From Photobacterium iliopiscarium (GTDB lineage Bacteria > Pseudomonadota > Gammaproteobacteria > Enterobacterales > Vibrionaceae): a stretch of DNA of 64,000 bases. The notes under the pieces were generated by a model. The model did no database searches. It was given only the letters and a program-made list of their open reading frames with translations, and was not told where the DNA came from. A program made the position numbers and the translations under genes. The stretch lies in contig NZ_PYOO01000011.1 of the NCBI RefSeq assembly GCF_003026395.1, positions 1 to 64,000 on the forward strand. Reading direction: 5' to 3'. This document shows, piece by piece, positions 20,066 through 28,633 of the stretch; within the stretch, counting starts at the first letter, position 1, and every line of letters starts with the position of its first letter.

Positions 20066-20479
20066 ATGAAGAAGACCCTTAGTTTTGCCATTATCCATTT
20101 TACCGTTGCTTTTAGTTTGGCATTTCTCTTAACGGGAAACTTTTTGATTGGTGGCTTAATCGCTTTAATCGAACCCATGGTCAATACCGTTGCTTTCTAC
20201 TTCCATGAGAAAGTATGGCAAACCAAAAAGCTCATTCAAACTCAACATTCCTCACCAAGTAAAAAGACAATCAGTTTCGCTATATTGCATTTTAGTGTCG
20301 CTTTTACAGTGGTGTATTTACTAACCGGTGATTTACTGATTGGTGGCACAATGGCGATGATTGAACCCACAATTAACACATTGGCTTATTACCTTCACGA
20401 GCGAGTGTGGCAAAAAAAGCAACACCATCAAAATCCGCCTCAACAATTAATGTCGATGATGGTGTGTTTACACCATTAA
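20066..20479 (+). CDS. Membrane protein with two tandem DUF2061 units
   Basis: A 137-residue protein built from two copies of a roughly 53-residue DUF2061 unit, at 2-54 and 66-118 (offset 64 residues). Each has the KKTxSFAIxHFxVAF opening, an LTGxxLIGG turn, the IEPxxNT core and a HExVWQ ending. Each unit forms about two short membrane segments. Function of DUF2061 is unknown. The copies also resemble each other at DNA level, suggesting an internal duplication. It is monocistronic, between the valS terminator and its own hairpin. Confidence 0.75.
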   Translation: MKKTLSFAIIHFTVAFSLAFLLTGNFLIGGLIALIEPMVNTVAFYFHEKVWQTKKLIQTQHSSPSKKTISFAILHFSVAFTVVYLLTGDLLIGGTMAMIEPTINTLAYYLHERVWQKKQHHQNPPQQLMSMMVCLHH

Positions 20480-20488
20480 GATAGCAAA

Positions 20489-20534
20489 AAACCCTGCTTG
20501 TTAAATGACATCACATCAATAACAAACAGGGTTT
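20489..20534 (+). terminator. Hairpin after the DUF2061 gene
   Basis: Stem AAACCCTG plus TTGTTA pairs with TAACAA plus CAGGGTTT around one mismatch, with a loop of about 16 nt and a weak T-rich tail. It is a probable terminator, also usable from the opposite strand for the convergent beta-mannosidase gene. Confidence 0.65.
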
Positions 20535-20586
20535 ATTTACTTGTATTATTAGTTGCTAATACTATGACTTACGAATAAACAGGCGA

Positions 20587-23022
20587 CTAATAACTTTGTT
20601 TAAGGTGATAAACCCGTAAACCTTGCACCACGTCATCATAACTTGCTGAGCCAATGTATTTAATTTGACGTTGGTGTTCTGGTACTAGCGTGAAACTTGA
20701 ATCTTCAAATCGCCCTTCGCCTTCAAATTCCAAATGCACAAAGAAAGCGGGTTTACTGCTACTTAGCATCACCACTATCTCATTATTGTGCTCTGCAACT
20801 TCAAACCGTAAATCAGGACAAGCTAACTCACAATATTTAGGGCGCGCTGGAAACCACGTGTTTTCAATTAATTGCTGACCACTATGTAAATGTACATGGA
20901 AGAAACCATCTTGTTCATGGCCCTCTAAATCTTCATTTAGCCATTCCCATACGATCTTAGTTGAGTCAGCTTCTAAATATTGCGCAATTGGCTCACGATA
21001 AAGAATTTCCCCTTCCCAGCTTTGCCATACCACTTCGCCTTTTAACTCGGTATTTTTACGGCCATCATTAACGAGGTGTAATTTAAGCCCTTGTTGATCA
21101 CGAGTAAACGTGGCGATTTGCGGCGCAAAGAAGCGCCGCGCATGGTAATGCAATTGTTTCCAACGGCCGCTGTATTCTAATGATGACCATGAGCTCACAG
21201 GCCAGCAATCATTTAATTGCCAAAACAACATTCCACGGTTAATCGGTTTTTGAGTACGCCAATACTCAGCCGCTGTTTTCACCGCCAATGCTTGTTGCAC
21301 TTGCGATAAATACAGCATATTGACAAAACCATTTGGAAAACGAAAATAGCGGGTAAACATCTCGGTAATAACCGAATTACCATGACTGCTTTTCTGATGA
21401 TTTTCAAAACTTGGCGAGCTTATATTCCAATCTTGTTCAGGTAAGAAACTCTTTACCGTTGGCAATGATGGCCAAGATTGAAATCCAAATTCAGAACAAA
21501 AACGTGGTGTAACTTGCAGGTAAGCATCAAATTCTTTACCGCTATCCCACACATCCCAACAGTGCATGTCACCCCGAAGAGGATCATGATGCCACGTATC
21601 GATAATGTCTAATTCACCGTTACATGGTGAACTCGCCCAAAAACGACGTGATGGATCTTCACGTTCAACCACCTCAGCTAAGGTACGATTGAGACGATCG
21701 TAATTAAGCAGATGCTTCTCACGATATTGACGCGATTCAGGATCACGATTAATCGCCCCTAGCACTTCATTATCACCGCACCACAACGCTAAACTTGGAT
21801 GATCTTTTAAACGTCGAACTTGATATTCAACTTCTTGTTCAACTTCTGCAATAAAATCAGGGGTTGATGGGTACAGCGCATTAGCAAACATCAAATCTTG
21901 CCAAACAAGCAGCCCCAATTCATCACAGATATTATAAAAAATGTCTTTTTCATACATGCCACCGCCCCACACTCGCAGCATGTTCATGTTGGCCGCTGCG
22001 GCATCAGTTAATAAACTACGGTAACGCTGTTCACTCATTCGCGCAGGCATAGCATCCAGAGGGATCCAATTCGCACCACGGGCAGAAATAGGCACATCAT
22101 TGACCATTACCACCATACTTTGGCCGTGATCATCATCTTCAGTGATTAATTCTAACTTGCGTAAACCAATTTGCTTGGTGATCGCAACACCATCAGCTTC
22201 AAGAGCCAATTTATACAACCGCTGTTTACCGTAACCCGCAGGCCACCAATGACGCGGATTATCAATGCGGAAAATAACACTGGCTTTGGTTGCTTCACGA
22301 TCAAGCGTTAGACAAAAGGTTTGTCCATCAAAAGTAACCGACGCATTAGCCAGTCCTTTTTCAGAAACAACTTCATAATGTAAAGTAACCGCTAACTCAC
22401 ACTCTTGTTGATTCCATTTCTGTTTAGTTGCTAAATGACTAATGCGTACATGCTCAATAGGCTGTAGCACAATATCACCATAGACGCCCAAAACAGACAG
22501 ACAAATACTCCAATCCCAACCACTATGAAACTGTGGTTTACGCAGCGTATTCATAAATGGAATTTGGTTATTACCCTTTGCCCACGGTACTGGGAACGGT
22601 AATTTATCTGCACGGCTTTTAGCTTCTAAATCCGCACGATGTAACACAATTTCAATGCGGTTAGTGCCAACTTGCAAACAGCTTAATACATCCACCTTAT
22701 GGCGCATGAACATATTCGTAAAGTCAGCAACGGTATGACCATTAATGCGAATCTCAGCTACCGTATCAAGCTGATTTAATACCAAATCCATGGCATTACA
22801 CGTCAGTTGTTCGGCAGTTAATTCAAAGTGGCGGCTGACAATCCAGTCGCACTCACCGACCCACTGAACTTTTTTTTCATTGGTTGCCCAATAAGGATCA
22901 GGGATCTCTTCGGCTGCATATAATGCCGAGTGAACATCGCCCGGCAAATCAATATGAAGGTCTTGAATTGCAGGACGTTGAATACACGCAAGCAACCATT
23001 GGCCATTAAGTGAGATTGTCAT
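20587..23022 (-). CDS. Beta-mannosidase, glycoside hydrolase family 2
   Basis: An 811-residue exo-acting GH2 enzyme that should remove terminal beta-mannose from manno-oligosaccharides. A galactose-binding-like domain (1-180) and Ig-like domain (185-290) precede the TIM barrel. Putative acid/base Glu419 is in CGDNEV and nucleophile Glu511 in RFCSEFGF; the WGGGMYE and HPSLALW stretches fit mannosidases of this family. No signal peptide, so cytoplasmic. The ATG at 23022 follows GGAG; the upstream TTG is less likely. No transporter or regulator gene is adjacent. It sits between DUF2061 and rraB, where E. coli has other genes. Confidence 0.88.
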   Translation of the reverse strand: MTISLNGQWLLACIQRPAIQDLHIDLPGDVHSALYAAEEIPDPYWATNEKKVQWVGECDWIVSRHFELTAEQLTCNAMDLVLNQLDTVAEIRINGHTVADFTNMFMRHKVDVLSCLQVGTNRIEIVLHRADLEAKSRADKLPFPVPWAKGNNQIPFMNTLRKPQFHSGWDWSICLSVLGVYGDIVLQPIEHVRISHLATKQKWNQQECELAVTLHYEVVSEKGLANASVTFDGQTFCLTLDREATKASVIFRIDNPRHWWPAGYGKQRLYKLALEADGVAITKQIGLRKLELITEDDDHGQSMVVMVNDVPISARGANWIPLDAMPARMSEQRYRSLLTDAAAANMNMLRVWGGGMYEKDIFYNICDELGLLVWQDLMFANALYPSTPDFIAEVEQEVEYQVRRLKDHPSLALWCGDNEVLGAINRDPESRQYREKHLLNYDRLNRTLAEVVEREDPSRRFWASSPCNGELDIIDTWHHDPLRGDMHCWDVWDSGKEFDAYLQVTPRFCSEFGFQSWPSLPTVKSFLPEQDWNISSPSFENHQKSSHGNSVITEMFTRYFRFPNGFVNMLYLSQVQQALAVKTAAEYWRTQKPINRGMLFWQLNDCWPVSSWSSLEYSGRWKQLHYHARRFFAPQIATFTRDQQGLKLHLVNDGRKNTELKGEVVWQSWEGEILYREPIAQYLEADSTKIVWEWLNEDLEGHEQDGFFHVHLHSGQQLIENTWFPARPKYCELACPDLRFEVAEHNNEIVVMLSSSKPAFFVHLEFEGEGRFEDSSFTLVPEHQRQIKYIGSASYDDVVQGLRVYHLKQSY

Positions 23023-23128
23023 CAATCACTCCAATACTGAAGCTATTCAGTATGATTTAAATTTGTGAGGCTAAACGGAAAGATTTACACGCGTCGTGAT
23101 TACAGACAGTGATCACGGGTAAATTTCT

Positions 23129-23157
23129 ATTATATCGTAAATATCAAACGTTGATAT
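23129..23157 (-). promoter_or_regulatory. Candidate promoter/operator of the beta-mannosidase gene
   Basis: On the reverse strand a TATAAT (23129-23134) lies about 100 bp before the start. The region that should hold the -35 coincides with a perfect 7-bp dyad, ATATCAA-ACG-TTGATAT (23141-23157). A second dyad, CGTGAT / ATCACG with an 11-nt spacer, is at about 23095-23117, downstream of the -10. The pattern fits a repressor operator; the regulator is unknown. Confidence 0.45.
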
Positions 23158-23173
23158 CACAGCCAAAAAGTAG

Positions 23174-23201
23174 AAAAAGCCAGCAAAATGCCGGCTTTTT
23201 A
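23174..23201 (-). terminator. Terminator of rraB
   Basis: Stem AAAAAGCCGGCA / TGCTGGCTTTTT (one G-T pair) with a 3-nt loop on the reverse strand, T5 run, about 25 nt after the rraB stop. Confidence 0.87.
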
Positions 23202-23224
23202 AAATAGAGTGGTGTTATGACGAT

Positions 23225-23623
23225 TTATTCTTCGTCTTCGCTCTCTTCATCATCATCTTCGTCAGATTCGAAGTAAGTACCCCAACCGTCATAATCGATG
23301 CTGTGCTTGTCAGCCAATATAATTAACTTTTCAGCTTGCTCATCAATAAGCTCAGCGTTGAGTGCTGATTCCATTACGGCATCAAAACATACAACCTTGC
23401 CGCCGCCATCTTCAGGATCAAGTTCTAGTTCTTCAGCTTCTAAAACATTAAAACCAAGTTTAAATGCTTCAACTGCCGCAGCTTCTAGTTCTTCAAATGT
23501 GTCTGCAGAGAAATGGTGCTCAATGGTGTAAAGCGCCTCTGGCTCACTGCCATCTTCAAGTAATGCGGCAATAATTTCGCGCGTTTCTTCTTTTTGCTCT
23601 GCAATCAATTCTGCGTAAGACAT
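23225..23623 (-). CDS. rraB: Ribonuclease E inhibitor RraB
   Basis: An acidic 132-residue regulator that binds RNase E and changes RNA turnover (E. coli 138). I chose the ATG at 23623, which gives [18 protein letters not shown] and follows GGTGGAG by 7 nt; an upstream in-frame extension of 18 residues is unlike the family. The conserved [16 protein letters not shown] and [10 protein letters not shown] stretches are present, and the tail is almost entirely Asp, Glu and Ser. rraB lies between valS and argF, as in E. coli. Confidence 0.93.
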   Translation of the reverse strand: MSYAELIAEQKEETREIIAALLEDGSEPEALYTIEHHFSADTFEELEAAAVEAFKLGFNVLEAEELELDPEDGGGKVVCFDAVMESALNAELIDEQAEKLIILADKHSIDYDGWGTYFESDEDDDEESEDEE

Positions 23624-23677
23624 GGTATCACTCCACCTATGGAATAAATTTGCTGGCAAATATCGCATGGTTTGCAC

Positions 23678-24161
23678 TCAATTACCATATGTTACGCATA
23701 TGCCAAGCCTAAATTGATCTTAATCAACCGTTGGTGAATTAACATCAATGCTAAAAAAAACTGTCACAATGCATAATATTCCATGCGTATTCAGGTTATT
23801 ATTGAGCAATAACCGTCGCGTAAGCCCTTCTATTGATCTTGTATCATCATTATTCGCATAGCCACCCATTTTTTTTACACTAATATCCTTCATTGAAAAA
23901 TAATGCTCTCATGCTTTAATCTTAATGCGAAAAAATTGTGAACAATCGTTGAGTTAGTAACTATATTCCGCTTTAGAATCAGCGTATCCCAAGGCAAAAT
24001 GAGACAGTTTATTAGCGACTTACCGCTGACATACTCAGCAATACCCGTTTTGATCATTTACGTTTATTGTTTGTTCCCTTATTTATCCATAAGTGCTTTT
24101 ATCACTCATGCAGACAAACACACCTTATGGTTATCATTAACCAATGGTGCAGGAGATAACC
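23678..24161. other. rraB-yfcC intergenic region
   Basis: About 480 bp between divergent genes. It includes a 61-codon open frame (23999-24184) with an AAGG ribosome site that overlaps the yfcC-type start; I list it only as a finding. No clear promoter or operator could be assigned. Confidence 0.45.
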
Positions 24162-25610
24162 ATGACGACACACACAGAAATTAAACCAGAAAAGAAAAGC
24201 TTTTTTTCTCAATTAAAATTCCCATCGGCTTACACCATTTTATTTACGCTTATTGCTTTAGTTGCTGCGCTAACATGGGTTGTACCTGCTGGACAATATG
24301 ATCGTGAAATGAATGCAGAACTCGGTAAAGAAGTTCCAATTACAGGCACTTATAAACCCGTAGAGAGCAATCCCCAAGGTGTTGTTGATGTATTACTGGC
24401 ACCAATAGATGGTTTTTATAACCATGAATCTTATGAAGCCGCAGCCATTGATGTGTCATTGTTCATTTTAATTATTGGTGGTTTTTTAGGGTTGGTCACT
24501 AAAACAGGGGCCATTGATGCGGGTATTGAGCGTGTTACCGCTCGCCTGCATGGTAAAGAAGAATTAATGATCCCGATTCTGATGGGTCTGTTTGCCGCTG
24601 GCGGTACCATTTATGGCATGGCAGAAGAATCGTTACCTTTCTATACGCTATTAGTGCCGGTGATGATGGCGGCGCGCTTTGACCCCCTAGTTGCCGCAGC
24701 GACAGTATTACTTGGCGCAGGTATAGGAACACTAGGATCAACAATAAATCCTTTTGCTACCGTGATTGCATCTAATGCTGCTGGAATCCCCTTTACCGAT
24801 GGCATTATATTACGCGTTATTATTCTAGCGGTGGGTTGGTTAATCTGTGTCGGTTATGTCATGCGCTATGCCAAAATGGTACGCGAAGATAAAACCAAAT
24901 CGATTGTCTATGACCAATATGAACAAAATAAAGCCCATTTTTTAAGTAATCAATCTGACCAAATGCTTGAGTTCACCACCACCCGTAAAGTTATTCTGGC
25001 TATTTTTGGACTCTCTTTTGCGGTAATGATTTATGGTGTTGCTGTTGCTGGTTGGTGGATGCCACAAATATCAGCCATGTTCCTTGGCGCCTCTATTCTT
25101 ATTGGTTTCGTGTCACGAATGAGTGAGGAAGATTTTTCAACCAGCTTTATTGATGGCGCGCGTGACTTGCTTGGGGTCGCGTTAATTATCGGTATTGCGC
25201 GTGGTATTGTGGTGATCATGGATCGCGGTATGATCACCGATACCATCCTAAACTCAGCCGAACACATCGTGACCGGACTCTCGGCGGTGGTGTTTATTAA
25301 TGTGATGTATATATTAGAAATATTACTGTCATTTTTGGTTCCTTCAACCTCCGGACTCGCGGTACTGACAATGCCGATCATGGCACCTCTGGCTGATTTT
25401 TCAGGAGTAGGACGGGAGCTGGTTGTCACTGCTTACCAATCAGCTTCTGGTGTAGTAAATCTAGTCACACCAACATCAGCAGTAGTAATGGGTGGGCTTG
25501 CAATTGCACGCGTCCCTTATGTTCGATGGTTAAAGTGGGTCGCACCATTATTAGGTATTATTATTGTGTTTACGATGGTGGTATTAAGTATTGGTGTAAT
25601 CTTAGTGTAG
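24162..25610 (+). CDS. YfcC family transporter, probable basic amino acid or dicarboxylate carrier
   Basis: A 482-residue inner-membrane protein with about 12 segments. WVVPAGQYDRE near the start, GTIYGMAEESLPFYTLLVPVM, GAGIGTLGSTINPFATVIASNAAG and FLVPSTSGLAVLTMPIMAPLAD are typical of the YfcC/ArcD-like group of the ion-transporter superfamily. The ATG at 24162 has a perfect AGGAG. It lies 700 bp upstream of arcA, and no classical arcD is present, so an arginine/ornithine exchange role is plausible but inferred from context only. It ends at its own terminator, so it is not simply the first gene of the arc operon. Confidence 0.8.
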   Translation: MTTHTEIKPEKKSFFSQLKFPSAYTILFTLIALVAALTWVVPAGQYDREMNAELGKEVPITGTYKPVESNPQGVVDVLLAPIDGFYNHESYEAAAIDVSLFILIIGGFLGLVTKTGAIDAGIERVTARLHGKEELMIPILMGLFAAGGTIYGMAEESLPFYTLLVPVMMAARFDPLVAAATVLLGAGIGTLGSTINPFATVIASNAAGIPFTDGIILRVIILAVGWLICVGYVMRYAKMVREDKTKSIVYDQYEQNKAHFLSNQSDQMLEFTTTRKVILAIFGLSFAVMIYGVAVAGWWMPQISAMFLGASILIGFVSRMSEEDFSTSFIDGARDLLGVALIIGIARGIVVIMDRGMITDTILNSAEHIVTGLSAVVFINVMYILEILLSFLVPSTSGLAVLTMPIMAPLADFSGVGRELVVTAYQSASGVVNLVTPTSAVVMGGLAIARVPYVRWLKWVAPLLGIIIVFTMVVLSIGVILV

Positions 25611-25647
25611 ATTTCTAATTTACTTATCAAATCGTTGTCTGTTATTA

Positions 25648-25670
25648 AAGCCGCCTTTGGGCGGTTTTTT
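25648..25670 (+). terminator. Terminator of the yfcC-like gene
   Basis: Stem CCGCC / GGCGG (extended by AAAG on the 5' side) with loop TTTG and a T6 run. Confidence 0.85.
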
Positions 25671-25768
25671 ATTGCTGATGATAAATGTAGCCCCCTTGTC
25701 ATGACTATTTAATGTAGGTAATGGTTAATTATTTTAATTAACACTTATTTTTTAATCTGTTCACCCCT

Positions 25769-25800
25769 CTATTCTTCTATTCTTCTATTCTTCTATTCTT
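25769..25800 (+). repeat. Octanucleotide tandem repeat, 4 x CTATTCTT
   Basis: Four perfect head-to-tail copies of CTATTCTT, about 510 bp upstream of arcA. It is a pure pyrimidine-rich microsatellite outside any coding frame I accept. Its unit length is prone to slippage, so copy number may vary between strains. Confidence 0.9.
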
Positions 25801-25957
25801 CCGCTTATTATATTCACTATCAATAATTACATATTTAAATTTAAAAAATAACATTTACCACGGTGGGAAAATAATGAATAAGCATCACAAAAAACACTTT
25901 AAAAATTTAATTTAAAAATAAAAATAGCAGACATTTAAAATAGATAATCACATTAGA

Positions 25958-25970
25958 TGAATATTATTCA
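25958..25970 (+). promoter_or_regulatory. ARG-box-like dyad upstream of arcA
   Basis: TGAAT-ATT-ATTCA has two perfect ArgR half sites but a 3-bp centre instead of the usual 4. It is 340 bp before arcA. ArgR-type control is plausible given the argR paralogue downstream, but the spacing defect keeps this a weak call. Confidence 0.3.
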
Positions 25971-26309
25971 GCGGCATTCAAACTTATTTAAAACCATAAA
26001 ATGCATAATATTTCACGACAGCACAAAATACCATTAAAAAACAACAAGATAAAACAACAACAAGTCTTAAAAAAACATCAAAACCACATAATAAACCAGG
26101 CTGAATTTTTGCTTTTTCTTTGATTTTCGTTGTAAATAACCATCATAACATCGCTAAGTCATTAATAATTAAAGTGTGATAACGATCTTATACAAATAAA
26201 GCCAACCACGTAGAATCAATTACAGAAACAACATCTACTACTTATTTAACGCTTCGTAACTTTAAACATAGCCAATCATTAACAGGCATAAAAATAGAGG
26301 GATACTATT

Positions 26310-27530
26310 ATGGGTAACTTTTATGTAGGTTCTGAAATAGGTCAACTACGCCGCGTACTTATTCATCGTCCAGAGCGTGCTTTAAATAACCTTACACCAT
26401 CAAATTGCCAAGATTTATTATTTGATGATGTGTTATCCGTTGAAAAAGCGGGTGAAGAACATGATGTGTTTGCTAATACTTTACGCCATCAAGGTGTTGA
26501 AGTTTTATTATTACAAACCATGTTAAGTGCAACATTAGCGGTTCCAGAAGCAAAAGATTGGTTATTAACAACTCAAATATCAAATTACCGTTTTGGGGAT
26601 ACCTTTGCGAATGATATTCGCTGTTTCTTAGCTGACCTTCCTCATGCTGAACTCGCTTCTATTTTATTAGGTGGTTTAAGTTACGCCGAATTACCACTGC
26701 AATCTTCCTCTATTATGCAAAAAATGCATTCGCCTTGTGATTTTATTATCAAGCCATTACCGAATCATCTCTTCACCCGTGATACCTCATGCTGGGTGTA
26801 TGGCGGTGTTTCTATTAACCCTATGGCAAAAGAAGCACGTCAACGTGAAACTAATCATTTACGAGCAATTTATCGTTGGCATCCAACATTTGCAGGCCAA
26901 GACTTCATTAAATACTTTGGCGATGAGCAAAATGCTTATGACAAATCGACCATCGAAGGCGGTGATGTTTTAGTGCTAGGTAAAGGCAGCGTGTTAATCG
27001 GTATGTCAGAACGTACCACACCACAAGGGGTTGAAGCGTTAGCCGCCAGCCTATTTAAACACGGTCAAGCCAAGCAAGTGATTGCGATGGAATTACCAAA
27101 ACACCGTTCATGCATGCACCTTGATACCGTAATGACACATATGCGTGAAGATACTTTCTCTGTTTACCCAGAAGTAATTCGTAAAGACGTTCAATGCTGG
27201 AGCTTAACGGGTGATGCTTATGGCAACGTTAAAGCTAAAGAAGAAAATTATTTTGTTCACACAATAGAAAAAGCCTTAGGTGTTGATCAACTTAATCTAA
27301 TTACCACTGGCGGCGATGGCTTTGAAGCTGAACGTGAGCAATGGAACGATGCCAACAATGTGTTAACCGTCAGCCCTGGCGTGGTTATTGGTTATGAGCG
27401 TAACACTTACACCAATGAAAAATATGATAAAGCAGGCATCACTGTTTTACCGATTCCTGGTGATGAATTGGGGCGTGGCCGTGGTGGTGCTCGCTGCATG
27501 AGCTGTCCAATTGAGCGTGATGGTATTTAA
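26310..27530 (+). CDS. arcA: Arginine deiminase ArcA
   Basis: Hydrolyses arginine to citrulline and ammonia, the first step of the arginine deiminase route to ATP and acid resistance. The 406 residues show the guanidine-modifying fold: [14 protein letters not shown] at the start, [13 protein letters not shown], the conserved [10 protein letters not shown], catalytic His in MHLDTVMT, and the nucleophile Cys396 in [16 protein letters not shown] ribosome site precedes the ATG. It is followed by arcC after 62 nt and argF beyond, as one likely operon. Confidence 0.96.
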   Translation: MGNFYVGSEIGQLRRVLIHRPERALNNLTPSNCQDLLFDDVLSVEKAGEEHDVFANTLRHQGVEVLLLQTMLSATLAVPEAKDWLLTTQISNYRFGDTFANDIRCFLADLPHAELASILLGGLSYAELPLQSSSIMQKMHSPCDFIIKPLPNHLFTRDTSCWVYGGVSINPMAKEARQRETNHLRAIYRWHPTFAGQDFIKYFGDEQNAYDKSTIEGGDVLVLGKGSVLIGMSERTTPQGVEALAASLFKHGQAKQVIAMELPKHRSCMHLDTVMTHMREDTFSVYPEVIRKDVQCWSLTGDAYGNVKAKEENYFVHTIEKALGVDQLNLITTGGDGFEAEREQWNDANNVLTVSPGVVIGYERNTYTNEKYDKAGITVLPIPGDELGRGRGGARCMSCPIERDGI

Positions 27531-27592
27531 CCCATTAGCAAAGGCTGGGGCGATGACCGACCAGCCTCCAATAAATACGGAGAGACACAGTT

Positions 27593-28507
27593 ATGACTAA
27601 ACAAACCGTTGTAGTTGCCCTTGGTGGTAACGCCTTATTACGTCGCGGCGAGCCTTTAGAAGCCAGTATTCAACGCCAAAACATTGCCACCGCAGCCAAA
27701 ACCATCGCTGACATTGCGCTGCAATATAATGTCGTGCTCGTTCATGGTAACGGCCCACAAGTAGGATTACTGGCACTGCAAGGGTTGGAATATAAAAAAG
27801 TGATGCCGTACCCATTAGATGTTTTGGGATCAGAAACACAAGGCATGATCGGTTACATCTTAATGCAAGAACTGAAGAATTTACTGCCAGAACTAGATGT
27901 CTCTTGCATGCTGACTCAAATGCTCGTTGATCCACAAGACCCAGCCTTTGCGGATCCAACCAAGCCTATTGGCCCGGTGTATCAAGAAGCTGAAGCACGT
28001 GAATTAGCAGAGAAATTTCAATGGACAGTGAAAGCTGACGGTCAATATTTCCGTCGCGTAGTGCCAAGCCCACAACCTATCGGCATCGTTGAATGTGATG
28101 CTATCGAAACCCTGATCAAACGCAATCATTTGGTTATTTGTACTGGCGGTGGTGGCATTCCGGTTAAACGTGAAAACAACAAACTTATCGGTGTCGAAGC
28201 TGTGATTGATAAAGACATGTCAGCCGCTTATCTCGCCAAACAATTAAACGCCGATGCACTGCTTATTTTGACGGATGCCGATGCGGTTTATCTTGATTGG
28301 GGCCAAGCAACCCAAAAAGCCATTACTAGCACCACCCCACGCGCATTATCGCATTACAGTTTTGATGCGGGCTCCATGGGACCCAAGATTGAAGCATCGT
28401 GTGAATTTATCAAACAAGGTGGGAAATTCGTCGGTATCGGTGCGCTACATGACGGATTAAAGATTCTAAAAGGTCAAGCTGGTACAAATATTATTGCAGA
28501 TAAATAG
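27593..28507 (+). CDS. arcC: Carbamate kinase ArcC
   Basis: Transfers phosphate from carbamoyl phosphate to ADP, the ATP-yielding last step of arginine fermentation. The 304-residue amino acid kinase fold shows VALGGNALLRRG, VLVHGNGPQVG, ICTGGGGIPV, the Lys/Asp motif DKDMSAAYLAKQL and GSMGPKIEA. A GGAGAGA ribosome site precedes the start. It lies between arcA and argF, the same direction. A probable ARG box overlaps its stop codon, so argF may also have its own promoter. Confidence 0.96.
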   Translation: MTKQTVVVALGGNALLRRGEPLEASIQRQNIATAAKTIADIALQYNVVLVHGNGPQVGLLALQGLEYKKVMPYPLDVLGSETQGMIGYILMQELKNLLPELDVSCMLTQMLVDPQDPAFADPTKPIGPVYQEAEARELAEKFQWTVKADGQYFRRVVPSPQPIGIVECDAIETLIKRNHLVICTGGGGIPVKRENNKLIGVEAVIDKDMSAAYLAKQLNADALLILTDADAVYLDWGQATQKAITSTTPRALSHYSFDAGSMGPKIEASCEFIKQGGKFVGIGALHDGLKILKGQAGTNIIADK

Positions 28508-28519
28508 AATAACTATTCA
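28506..28519 (+). promoter_or_regulatory. Probable ARG box before argF
   Basis: AGAAT-AACT-ATTCA has correct 4-bp spacing and nine of ten half-site bases of the ArgR consensus TGAAT-W4-ATTCA. It overlaps the arcC stop and lies 115 bp before argF. It would allow arginine-dependent control of argF separately from arcAC. The second box normally found 21 bp away was not recognised. Confidence 0.5.
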
Positions 28520-28633
28520 CAAACAGCAAAAAATAAGATACACATAATATTAACATTAAGCAGTATCGAGTAACTCAACCATAACATAACAAGATTCAGT
28601 CGAAGTGATACTGAACCTTAAGAGGGATACATC

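Larger units (their letters stand above)
25671..26309. other. Long regulatory-looking region upstream of arcA
   Basis: About 640 bp, very AT-rich, with no gene. It holds the octanucleotide repeat at 25769-25800, an ARG-box-like dyad at 25958-25970 and a CRP-like half site (TGTGA, 26175). A GAGGG ribosome site precedes arcA. I cannot place the promoter with confidence. The size is unusual for this window and suggests complex control. Confidence 0.5.

Noticed and set aside
25769-25800. CRISPR-like repeat
   Set aside because: The units are 8 bp, directly adjacent and without spacers; it is a microsatellite.
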